The notes beneath the pieces are model-generated. The model searched no databases. It was not told the DNA's origin and saw only the letters and a program-made list of their open reading frames with translations. Positions 7,519-13,314 of a stretch of 13,314 nucleotides of DNA are shown in pieces. The number at the start of each line of letters is the position of its first letter. The stretch's first letter is position 1. Both the position numbers and the translations under genes were made by a program. The DNA comes from an uncultured Lentisphaeria bacterium. GTDB lineage: Bacteria > Verrucomicrobiota > Lentisphaeria > Victivallales > Victivallaceae. The stretch lies in assembly GCA_903821255.1 (NCBI GenBank), contig CAIJKT010001062.1, positions 1 to 13,314 of the forward strand, given 5' to 3'.

Positions 7519-9253
7519 CTTTTGTCCCTTCTTTTTGGACAATTGCTGGAGAATTGCTTTTCGGTGTTTTTGAAACATCCTTTTCCGCCGCGATTACAGC
7601 TTGAGGAGTTCCCTGCGTTCCGTTGTTTTCTTTTTCCGGAACAAAACGCATTACATCGTAGAAAGTTACATATACCATCAACATGATGAGCAGCGAAACA
7701 AATAAAAAGGTCAGGGTCTTTACAATTATCTCCGGCACCGGCCGGCGAATAGTCATCTCAATTCCGGCCAGGAGCATATGTCCGCCGTCAAGCACCGGCA
7801 GCGGCATCAGGTTGAAAATTGCCAGAGCAAAAGAGATGATAACCACAAAATATATTCCAAGTAGAAAAGACCCGTAATATACGGAAATGAAGATCGTGCG
7901 TCCCAGCCCGATCGGTCCGCTGAGGTTGCTGAACTTCAGCGTGCTGCCTTCCTGAGTGATTCCAACTTTCTGGGATACCCCGTAAATTATCCCGCGCAAT
8001 GATTTATAGCTCAGGTCAATTACTCTGACGAACTGTTCGACGGGAGATGGATAATCAATTACGGTCATTCGCACGCCAATAGTGAAATGCTGAATGTGTT
8101 TTGACTGGATTGTCACTTCATAAGTCTTGTCGTTACGTTTGAGGGCAAGCGTAAATGGCTTTTCTTCCTCTGCGGCCACCAGCTTTCTGAAATCATCTAT
8201 ATTGACAACCGGAGTTCCGTTCAGTTTCTGGACTACGTCGCCTGGAAGGATTCCTGCTTTTTCCGCCGGGAAGTTTTTTACTACATTAATTATTTCAAGC
8301 GGGGGATTTACTTTGTAAGTGATCCCGATCAGATAGACTTTTTTCTGATCTTCCGGAACGTCTTTATTTAGTATGGGCTTGATGTTTTTGATTTCGACAG
8401 TGTTTTCGCCGCGTTTCAATTTCAAGTTTACAGAATGTTCTTCCAGTAAATCAATAATATATTGGAACTCTTCGAAGCTTGATACTTTTGCTCCATTTAT
8501 TTCCAGCAGAATGTCTCCATCCTGGACTCCCGCTTTTTCTGACGGGGAGTCTTTATCCGGAAACAGTGTTATCGGAATTCGCGGCGAGAAGAAAGGCCAG
8601 GCAATATTTTCTTTCTTCAAACTGCCGGGGCTGTTGGGATTTTCTTTAGGAACATAGGTCACAGTCTGTTTTGCGCTGCCGCGTTCAACTTCCAAGTCCA
8701 CTTTGCCGACGGCAAAGAGAATCTTCTGAACAAAATCATTCCAGGTGCAGTAAAACTTTTTGCCGTTGATTTTTACGATGGCGTCGTTCTCTCTGAGGCC
8801 GGCTGCGTATTCCGGGCTGGTCGTATCAATGGAGTCAACTACAATCGCGCGCATCTTCGGAGAATCCTGCGGAATTCCCCATATCCATACCACACATCCA
8901 AGAATCAAGCCGAATAGAATATTAAAAAAAGGTCCGGAAAACGCGGTAACCATTCTGTCAAACGGTTTCGCCGGAGGCAATTCCTCGCCAGTTTCTGTTT
9001 TGGCGATGGAAGTAGTGTCGATTTGCGGCAGATCAACATAACCGCCGAACGGCAGCCAGCCGAGACGATATTCGACCCCGCCGATTTTTCTGCTCCATAT
9101 TTTCCTGAATCCCAGTGAAAACGCCACAATATGCAGACCGCGCCATTTGGCTGCCAGAAAATGGCCGAGTTCATGGATGAAGATGCAAAAGCCTAAAAAG
9201 AAACCCATGAACAATAATGCTCCGATAACGCGCAGTATATTCTCTATATCCAT
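7478..9253 (-). CDS. rseP: Site-2 intramembrane metalloprotease (RseP family, M50B) with three PDZ-like modules
   Basis: Inner-membrane zinc protease that cuts substrates within the membrane, such as anti-sigma factors and remnant signal peptides in characterised relatives. The zinc site H-E-L-G-H is at 27-31 in the first helix. F-S-G-P-F-F-N at 105-111 begins the second membrane segment, and the third zinc ligand is Asp489 in P-L-P-V-L-D-G-G-H (484-492). Further helices lie near 463-483 and 512-532. Between them I see three PDZ-like repeats, at about 136-205 (A-G-L-R-E-N-D-A-I-V-K-I-N-G), 226-295 (A-G-V-Q-D-G-D-I-L-L-E-I-N-G) and 308-385 (A-G-I-L-P-G-D-V-V-Q-K-L-N-G). E. coli RseP has two, and most members are about 420-450 residues against 591 here. 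A low-complexity Lys/Thr/Ala-rich tail covers 541-591. GGAG precedes the ATG by 6 nt. It lies between dxr and ispG, an arrangement seen in many bacteria. Confidence 0.95.
   Translation of the reverse strand: MDIENILRVIGALLFMGFFLGFCIFIHELGHFLAAKWRGLHIVAFSLGFRKIWSRKIGGVEYRLGWLPFGGYVDLPQIDTTSIAKTETGEELPPAKPFDRMVTAFSGPFFNILFGLILGCVVWIWGIPQDSPKMRAIVVDSIDTTSPEYAAGLRENDAIVKINGKKFYCTWNDFVQKILFAVGKVDLEVERGSAKQTVTYVPKENPNSPGSLKKENIAWPFFSPRIPITLFPDKDSPSEKAGVQDGDILLEINGAKVSSFEEFQYIIDLLEEHSVNLKLKRGENTVEIKNIKPILNKDVPEDQKKVYLIGITYKVNPPLEIINVVKNFPAEKAGILPGDVVQKLNGTPVVNIDDFRKLVAAEEEKPFTLALKRNDKTYEVTIQSKHIQHFTIGVRMTVIDYPSPVEQFVRVIDLSYKSLRGIIYGVSQKVGITQEGSTLKFSNLSGPIGLGRTIFISVYYGSFLLGIYFVVIISFALAIFNLMPLPVLDGGHMLLAGIEMTIRRPVPEIIVKTLTFLFVSLLIMLMVYVTFYDVMRFVPEKENNGTQGTPQAVIAAEKDVSKTPKSNSPAIVQKEGTKDAGKTDNKADKAK
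7525..7532 (-). promoter_or_regulatory. Ribosome-binding site that fixes the ispG start
   Basis: Minus-strand AGAAGGGA (7532-7525) ends 6 nt before the ATG at 7518. It lies inside the rseP coding sequence, in the codons for the low-complexity tail. The longer in-frame start at 7578 has no such support and would add 20 residues not expected for IspG. Confidence 0.7.
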
Positions 9254-9289
9254 AATTCTCCGTTAAGGTTAATATTCTTCAGATTTATA

Positions 9290-10444
9290 TTATATTGTCA
9301 GTGCCGTTTCTCTGGCCCATTTGTCAACTGATAGAATAGCATCAAGTGCAGGTTGTTCAAGCACCTTATGCTTGGACATTACCTTTTCTATTATGTTCCA
9401 AATGCCGGTAAATCCGATCTCGGATCTCCTGAATCTTTCCACTGCCACTTCATTGGCCGCGTTCATTACTGCCGGCATGGTGCCTCCGGCATGCAGGGCG
9501 CTATAGGCAAAATCCAGCGAGGGAAAAAGTTTGCGGTCGGGCATCTGAAAGTTCAACTGCGAGAACTTCGAAAAGTCCAGCGGTTTCATGCTGCCGGAAT
9601 ACTTTTCCGGATAGGTTATTGCATATTGAATCGGGAAACGCATATCCGGAGTCGACATCTGCGCCAGAATTGTGCCGTCAATGAATTCCACCATTGAGTG
9701 AATCACTGACTGGGGATGGATTACCACATCAATCCTGTTGCCGGGCATGCCGAAAAGGAAGCCGGCCTCAATTATTTCCAGTGCTTTATTCATCAGGCTG
9801 GCCGAGTCGATGGTTACTTTCGGCCCCATATTCCATGTCGGGTGGGCCAGCGCTTCCGCATAGGTTGCATTCCTGATCTCTTCGCTGGAGGCGTTGAGCA
9901 GAGGGCCGCCGCTGCAAGTCAGGATCAGACGCGAAACGTCCTGTCTGCGTTTGCCGTCAAGGCACTGGAATATTGCGCTGTGTTCACTGTCAACCGGTAC
10001 GATTCTTACGCCGTATCTGGCTGCCTCTTTCATTACCAGATCGCCCGCCATGACCAGCACTTCCTTGCTGGCCAGCGCTATTTCCTTGCCGGCGCGGATA
10101 GCTTCCAGCACCGGCAGCAGTCCGCCGGTGCCGACAATCGCGCACAGCACCAGATCAACTTCCGGGCGGGTGACCATTTCCAGAATGTATTCTTCGCCGG
10201 CCTTGCCTTCGCAGCCTGGAGGCAGCATCCTTAAAAGGTCGCTTTCTCTTGACGCATCGGAGGTTACGGCATACGGACAGTTGAGTTCAGCGGCCTGTTC
10301 CGCCAGTCTTTTCAGATTATTTCTCGCGGCCAGTCCGCAGACTTCAATGCGGGCGGAAAGATTTTTAGCTACTCTTACGGCATTTTCGCCAATTGACCCG
10401 GTGGACCCCAGAATTACAATTTTTTTCTTTTTTACCGCAGTCAT
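9290..10444 (-). CDS. dxr: 1-deoxy-D-xylulose 5-phosphate reductoisomerase
   Basis: First committed enzyme of the MEP pathway; rearranges and reduces DXP to 2-C-methyl-D-erythritol 4-phosphate with NADPH and a divalent metal; cytoplasmic. The 384-residue protein is of typical length. The NADPH motif L-G-S-T-G-S-I-G is at 12-19. The metal ligands are Asp152 and Glu154 in P-V-D-S-E-H-S-A-I-F and Glu223 in M-N-K-A-L-E. H-P-T-W-N-M-G-P-K-V-T-I-D-S (201-214) is the mobile active-site loop region, and H-P-Q-S-V-I-H-S-M-V-E-F follows. It starts 7 nt after dtd and is followed by rseP after 36 nt. Upstream GAAAGG is 12 nt from the ATG, a loose spacing. Confidence 0.97.
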   Translation of the reverse strand: MTAVKKKKIVILGSTGSIGENAVRVAKNLSARIEVCGLAARNNLKRLAEQAAELNCPYAVTSDASRESDLLRMLPPGCEGKAGEEYILEMVTRPEVDLVLCAIVGTGGLLPVLEAIRAGKEIALASKEVLVMAGDLVMKEAARYGVRIVPVDSEHSAIFQCLDGKRRQDVSRLILTCSGGPLLNASSEEIRNATYAEALAHPTWNMGPKVTIDSASLMNKALEIIEAGFLFGMPGNRIDVVIHPQSVIHSMVEFIDGTILAQMSTPDMRFPIQYAITYPEKYSGSMKPLDFSKFSQLNFQMPDRKLFPSLDFAYSALHAGGTMPAVMNAANEVAVERFRRSEIGFTGIWNIIEKVMSKHKVLEQPALDAILSVDKWARETALTI

Positions 10445-10451
10445 TGTATAA

Positions 10452-10898
10452 TCATGCCTTTCGTGATTCGATCATCAACGTCACCGGACCGCAATTTTTA
10501 ATATCAACAAGCATATCCGCGCCGAACCGGCCGCTGGCGGTTCTGATCCCGGCGGCCTTAACCGCGGAAATAAATTTTTCATACAACGGAACAGCATGGA
10601 CGGGCAGCGCGGCGTCAACAAAGCTGGGCCGTCGGCCTTTCCTCGCATCGCCGTAAAGCGTAAACTGGGAAACAATCAGCGCTTCACCTTTTATATCCAG
10701 CAGGGAATGGTTCATTTTGTCTTCCGCATCGCGGAATATGCGCAGATTTACACATTTGTCTGCCAGAAATTCCACATCCCGCTCGTCATCGTCATGAGTC
10801 ACTCCCAGCAGAATTACCAGACCGGAACTGATGCTGCCGACGATTTCATGCTCAATCGTTACGGACGCTGATGATACTCGCTGGACAAGCGCGCGCAT
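10452..10898 (-). CDS. dtd: D-aminoacyl-tRNA deacylase
   Basis: Hydrolyses D-amino acids (and glycine mischarged on tRNA-Ala) from tRNA, a proofreading step; cytoplasmic homodimer acting through tRNA-based chemistry. The 148-residue length is standard. The two family signatures are S-Q-F-T-L (77-81) and the Gly-cisPro motif G-P-V-T (137-140). The start M-R-A-L-V-Q-R-V and R-P-S-F (90-93) also fit. One variation: the residue before G-P-V-T is Cys136, where the E. coli protein has Asp (N-D-G-P-V-T). The ATG is preceded by AGGA at 6 nt, and this site overlaps the folE stop codon, so the two genes look translationally coupled. Confidence 0.96.
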   Translation of the reverse strand: MRALVQRVSSASVTIEHEIVGSISSGLVILLGVTHDDDERDVEFLADKCVNLRIFRDAEDKMNHSLLDIKGEALIVSQFTLYGDARKGRRPSFVDAALPVHAVPLYEKFISAVKAAGIRTASGRFGADMLVDIKNCGPVTLMIESRKA

Positions 10899-10906
10899 TA
10901 TTGATC

Positions 10907-11446
10907 CTACTTGATTAATTTTAAAAATTCATTGCGGGTGGCTGATTCACTGCGGAAACTGCCGAGCATGGAAGAGGTGGTCATGACTGAATTCTGCTTT
11001 TCCACTCCGCGCATGAGCATGCAGAGATGCTGGGCTTCCATCACAACTCCCACACCCTGCGCGTTGATTGTGTCTTTAATGGTCTGCGCAATCTGCTGGG
11101 TAAGCCGCTCCTGGAGTTGCAGACGCCGTGAAAACATATCCACGATCCGTGCCAGCTTGCTCACGCCGAACACCTTGCCGTTCGGGATGTAACCGATATG
11201 GCATTTGCCGAAAAACGGCAGTAAATGATGTTCGCACAGACTGTAAAACTCAATATCCCGCACTATGACCATGTCGTCGGATTCAACATCAAAAAAAGCA
11301 TTATTGACTACTTCGTCCAGATTCTGGCGGTAGCCGCGCGTAAGAAACAGAAAACTTTCCGCAGTCCGTTTCGGGGTGTCTTTCAAACCGTCCCTGTCGG
11401 GATCTTCGCCCATCTGGATCAATATATTTCTTATAGAGTCTTTCAT
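10907..11446 (-). CDS. folE: GTP cyclohydrolase I (type IA)
   Basis: Opens GTP to 7,8-dihydroneopterin triphosphate and formate, the first step to tetrahydrofolate and also to queuosine-type deazapurines; a zinc enzyme of the cytoplasm. The 179-residue protein carries the zinc ligands Cys71 and His74 ([10 protein letters not shown]) and Cys142 ([10 protein letters not shown]), with the same 71-residue Cys-Cys spacing as in E. coli. [14 protein letters not shown] (97-110) and S-S-M-L-G-S-F are further signatures. It is the first gene of the folE-dtd-dxr-rseP-ispG operon. GGAAAGA lies about 8 nt before the ATG, and a promoter precedes it. Confidence 0.97.
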   Translation of the reverse strand: MKDSIRNILIQMGEDPDRDGLKDTPKRTAESFLFLTRGYRQNLDEVVNNAFFDVESDDMVIVRDIEFYSLCEHHLLPFFGKCHIGYIPNGKVFGVSKLARIVDMFSRRLQLQERLTQQIAQTIKDTINAQGVGVVMEAQHLCMLMRGVEKQNSVMTTSSMLGSFRSESATRNEFLKLIK

Positions 11447-11469
11447 GAACTGATCTTTCCGTCAATAAT

Positions 11470-11498
11470 TTTATAATTCATCCTTGAAAATATATCAA
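11470..11498 (-). promoter_or_regulatory. Sigma70-type promoter of the folE-dtd-dxr-rseP-ispG operon
   Basis: On the minus strand, TTGATA (11498-11493) and TATAAA (11475-11470) are separated by exactly 17 nt; each matches the consensus at 5 of 6 bases. Transcription would begin near 11463, leaving a short leader of about 16 nt that still includes the folE ribosome-binding site. Confidence 0.6.
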
Positions 11499-11568
11499 AA
11501 ATATTCCCTTATTCAACAAATCATTACAAAATTAAGCTTAAATTACAATATTCACCCAGTTTTTAATT

Positions 11569-11586
11569 TTAATATTTAAATATTAA
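11569..11586. repeat. Perfect 18-bp AT-only palindrome between folE and hydG
   Basis: TTAATATTTAAATATTAA at 11569-11586 equals its own reverse complement. It covers the -35 position of the candidate hydG promoter, as an operator would. Because it is made only of A and T in an AT-rich spacer, chance is a serious alternative. Otherwise the 209-nt spacer 11447-11655 holds only promoter-like signals. Confidence 0.35.
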
Positions 11587-11602
11587 TTTCCTGTGTTATG
11601 TT
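11575..11602 (+). promoter_or_regulatory. Possible promoter for hydG
   Basis: TTTAAA (11575-11580, 4 of 6 -35 bases), a 16-nt spacer and TATGTT (11597-11602) preceded by TGT (11594-11596) form an extended -10 promoter candidate. It would give a leader of about 47 nt before the hydG ATG. The -35 lies inside the AT palindrome. A weaker alternative is TTGAAA at 11609 with CTTAAT at 11632, which would leave almost no leader. Confidence 0.3.
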
Positions 11603-11655
11603 ACATCTTTGAAAAACAGTCATTTCATTGTCTTAATATGTAAAGGGCCTGAAAA

Positions 11656-13077
11656 ATGTTAAATAAAACAATGTCAAAAAATTGTTCTGACTTCATAAAT
11701 GACGCTAAAATAACTTCAATTATTGAAAATACGCGGGAAGATGCCGGACGTGTCCGGGCGATCATTGCCAAAAGCATGGAGAAGAAACCGCTGGAGGTGG
11801 AGGAAACCGCCGCATTGATCGCTGCTGAATCGCCGGATCTGGTGGAAGAGATTTTCAATGCCGCCAGGCAGTTGAAAAAGGATGTCTACGGCAATCGCAT
11901 TGTACTTTTCGCCCCGCTGTATATCGGCAATTTCTGTGTCAACGACTGTAAATACTGCGCGTTCCGCCGCAGTTTGCGTTCCACTGTGCGGAAGACCCTC
12001 AGCGCGGAAGAGACTGTTCAGCAGGTGGAGGCGCTTGAAGATGTTGGTCACAAACGACTGATTCTGGTATTTGGCGAGCATCCGGATTACACCCCGGAAT
12101 TCATGGCTGACACCGTCCGCACGGTTTATTCGGTAAAGAAAGGCAAAGGCGAAATCCGCCGGGTCAATATCAATGCCGCGCCGCTTGATCATGCCGGCTT
12201 CAGGACGATGAAAGACTCCGGCATCGGCACTTATCAGATTTTTCAGGAAACATATAACCATGCCATGTATCAGGAATGTCATCCGTCGCAGACACATAAA
12301 GGCGACTACCTGTGGCGGCTGGACGGCCTTTCCCGTGCGTTTGAATCCGGTTGCGACGATATGGGCATCGGTGCGCTTTTCGGCCTGTACGACTGGCGTT
12401 TCGAAGTGCTCGGACTGATAACGCATTCTCTGCATCTGCAGAATATTTATAACGTCGGGCCCCATACCATCAGCTTTCCGCGCCTGCGTCCGGCTCACGG
12501 GATAACGTTTGACCAGAAATATTTCGTCAGTGATCATGATTTTAAGCGGCTGGTGGCGATCCTGCGCCTTTCCGTGCCTTATACCGGATTGATCTGCACT
12601 GCGCGCGAGACTGCCGAAATACGCCGCGAGGTCATGCAGTTCGGCGTGTCCCAGATTGACGCCGGAACCCGCCTTGAACTAGGCGGTTACAGCGAAAAAG
12701 ACCGCAACAAGGTACAGGAACTCAAAAGAGAGCAGTTCCAGATTGGCGATGTCCGTTCGCTTGATGACGTGATGGGGGAATTGATTCGTGAAGGCTATAT
12801 TCCAAGTTTCTGCACTTCCTGCTATCGCCTGGGCCGCACCGGAGAACATTTCATGGAATATGCAATCCCCGGGTTTATTCAGCGTTTCTGCACGCCTAAT
12901 GCAATGACAACGCTCTGCGAATATCTTGAAGACTATGCGTCAGACGAAGTCAGAAAGTCCGGGTTCGAACTTATTGCCAGAGAGCTGGAGAAAATGACCG
13001 ATGAAAAACAGAAAAAGATGATCACGGAACGCATTGCGGAAATCCGGATCTCCGGTAAACGGGATCTTTATTTCTAA
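11656..13077 (+). CDS. hydG: [FeFe]-hydrogenase H-cluster maturase HydG (radical SAM tyrosine lyase)
   Basis: Radical S-adenosylmethionine enzyme that cleaves tyrosine to p-cresol, CO and cyanide, delivering an Fe(CO)(CN) unit for the H-cluster of [FeFe]-hydrogenase; cytoplasmic. The 473-residue product has the full domain set. The SAM cluster motif C-x3-C-x2-C is Cys94, Cys98 and Cys101 in F-C-V-N-D-C-K-Y-C-A-F. The C-terminal auxiliary-cluster motif Cys386, Cys389 and Cys412 is spaced C-x2-C-x22-C, exactly the HydG pattern that separates it from the tyrosine lyase ThiH. T-Y-Q-I-F-Q-E-T-Y (residues 193-201) is also typical of HydG. The ATG at 11656 has AAAGGG 8 nt upstream; Met6 is an alternative. 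HydE, HydF and the hydrogenase itself are not in the window. It is transcribed away from folE and looks monocistronic, given the hairpin and new promoter right after it. Confidence 0.97.
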   Translation: MLNKTMSKNCSDFINDAKITSIIENTREDAGRVRAIIAKSMEKKPLEVEETAALIAAESPDLVEEIFNAARQLKKDVYGNRIVLFAPLYIGNFCVNDCKYCAFRRSLRSTVRKTLSAEETVQQVEALEDVGHKRLILVFGEHPDYTPEFMADTVRTVYSVKKGKGEIRRVNINAAPLDHAGFRTMKDSGIGTYQIFQETYNHAMYQECHPSQTHKGDYLWRLDGLSRAFESGCDDMGIGALFGLYDWRFEVLGLITHSLHLQNIYNVGPHTISFPRLRPAHGITFDQKYFVSDHDFKRLVAILRLSVPYTGLICTARETAEIRREVMQFGVSQIDAGTRLELGGYSEKDRNKVQELKREQFQIGDVRSLDDVMGELIREGYIPSFCTSCYRLGRTGEHFMEYAIPGFIQRFCTPNAMTTLCEYLEDYASDEVRKSGFELIARELEKMTDEKQKKMITERIAEIRISGKRDLYF

Positions 13078-13109
13078 GGAGCTTCCCGTCTGGCTTTAAC
13101 TGTGCCTCC

Positions 13110-13152
13110 CCGCTTAAATTATTATCTTGAAAAAAGCGGATTTGCTTTTTTT
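13110..13152 (+). terminator. Candidate terminator after hydG
   Basis: CCGCTT (13110-13115) pairs with AAGCGG (13134-13139) across an 18-nt loop. Alternatively AAAAAAGC (13130-13137) pairs with GCTTTTTT (13144-13151) across a 6-nt loop. A run of seven T follows at 13146-13152. It begins 32 nt after the hydG stop. Both hairpins are modest in strength. Confidence 0.45.
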
Positions 13153-13170
13153 AAATAATTAGTGTATAAT
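13142..13170 (+). promoter_or_regulatory. Strong sigma70-type promoter for the gene at 13202
   Basis: TTGCTT (13142-13147, 4 of 6) and a perfect TATAAT (13165-13170) are separated by 17 nt. Transcription would start near 13177, about 25 nt before the ATG at 13202. The -35 region is shared with the T-run of the hydG terminator. Confidence 0.6.
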
Positions 13171-13201
13171 AGTTTATACGTAAAGAGTGGGGGGGTGATT
13201 T

Positions 13202-13314
13202 ATGAACGGCAGCGACATTCCTGTTATTACGCTTGTGATTGTGAGTTTTCTCACATGGCTGGTTTTTGTAATCACCGCCTGCAAATTTTATAAATTCTTC
13301 AATGTTTTCGAAAA
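13202..13314 (+). CDS. N-terminus of a membrane protein, cut by the window edge
   Basis: Only 37 complete codons are visible, running open to the end of the window. The product begins M-N-G-S-D-I-P, followed by one long hydrophobic stretch at about residues 8-27 (rich in V, I, L, F, with T-W-L-V-F-V), then K-F-Y-K-F-F. This is a membrane anchor with positive charge after the helix, suggesting the N-terminus faces out. A purine-rich ribosome-binding site, G-run 13189-13195 followed by GTGATTT, precedes the ATG, and a good promoter lies upstream, so I believe it is real. I do not recognise the family from this fragment. It is a separate transcription unit from hydG. Confidence 0.6.
   Translation, partial: MNGSDIPVITLVIVSFLTWLVFVITACKFYKFFNVFE

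Noticed and set aside
7519..7578. Longer ispG reading frame starting at 7578
   Set aside because: The extra 20 residues (Lys/Gln-rich) have no family counterpart, and a strong ribosome-binding site supports the ATG at 7518.
11484..11498. FNR/CRP-like site TTGA-N7-TCAA over the folE -35 region
   Set aside because: FNR-type sites have a 6-nt centre (TTGAT-N4-ATCAA); here the centre is 7 nt and the inner bases do not match. The TTGATA is better explained as the -35 hexamer.
11716..12537. Long open frame (273 codons) on the minus strand opposite hydG
   Set aside because: It lies wholly opposite a gene with complete catalytic motifs, its translation shows no recognisable domain, and it is explained by codon bias in the real gene. 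The same holds for the long plus-strand frames opposite dxr (9716-10234 and 9894-10451) and ispG (6449-6913).

Overview
The window reads as ordinary chromosomal DNA of an anaerobic, Gram-negative-type bacterium. HydG, the [FeFe]-hydrogenase maturase, points to a fermentative or H2-metabolising anaerobe. The MEP isoprenoid genes (dxr, ispG), a site-2 protease of the RseP type and a surface-polysaccharide sugar operon point to a bacterium with an elaborate envelope. The dxr-rseP adjacency and the over-long RseP would fit the PVC group (for example Lentisphaerota/Kiritimatiellota-like anaerobes). That placement is an inference from gene content and not a demonstrated assignment.

Layout. (1) Positions 31-6170, minus strand: a surface-glycan operon. 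In transcription order it holds a UDP-HexNAc 4-epimerase (TviC/WbpP type), a UDP-HexNAc 6-dehydrogenase (TviB/WbpO type), dTDP-glucose 4,6-dehydratase (rfbB), glucose-1-phosphate thymidylyltransferase (rfbA), then two membrane ORFs that look like the N- and C-terminal halves of one GT-C (family 39-like) glycosyltransferase, and a candidate terminator. (2) Positions 6171-6420: a 250-bp leader/intergenic region with two inverted repeats and a strand-biased hairpin element. (3) Positions 6421-11446, minus strand: a tight housekeeping operon folE-dtd-dxr-rseP-ispG, with gaps of 7-36 nt and one 41-nt overlap, driven by a good sigma70-type promoter at 11470-11498. (4) Positions 11447-11655: an AT-rich divergent intergenic region. 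(5) Positions 11656-13077, plus strand: hydG, followed by a hairpin/U-tract and, overlapping it, a strong promoter for a new membrane-protein gene cut by the window edge at 13314.

How the genes work together. The glycan operon supplies two activated-sugar branches: dTDP-4-keto-6-deoxyglucose (RfbA, RfbB) and UDP-N-acetylhexosaminuronic acid (the TviB/TviC pair). The membrane GT-C would transfer a sugar from a polyprenyl-phosphate carrier. The upstream operon makes isoprenoid precursors (Dxr, IspG), which also feed that polyprenyl carrier, and includes the intramembrane protease that sits among isoprenoid genes in many bacteria. HydG stands alone here; no HydE, HydF or hydrogenase is visible.

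No mobile element, CRISPR array, tRNA or rRNA was found. The items most worth a second look are the split GT-C with an ATGA junction, the hairpin element at 6223-6272, and an RseP with three apparent PDZ modules. I see no convincing case for a wholly new biological system.
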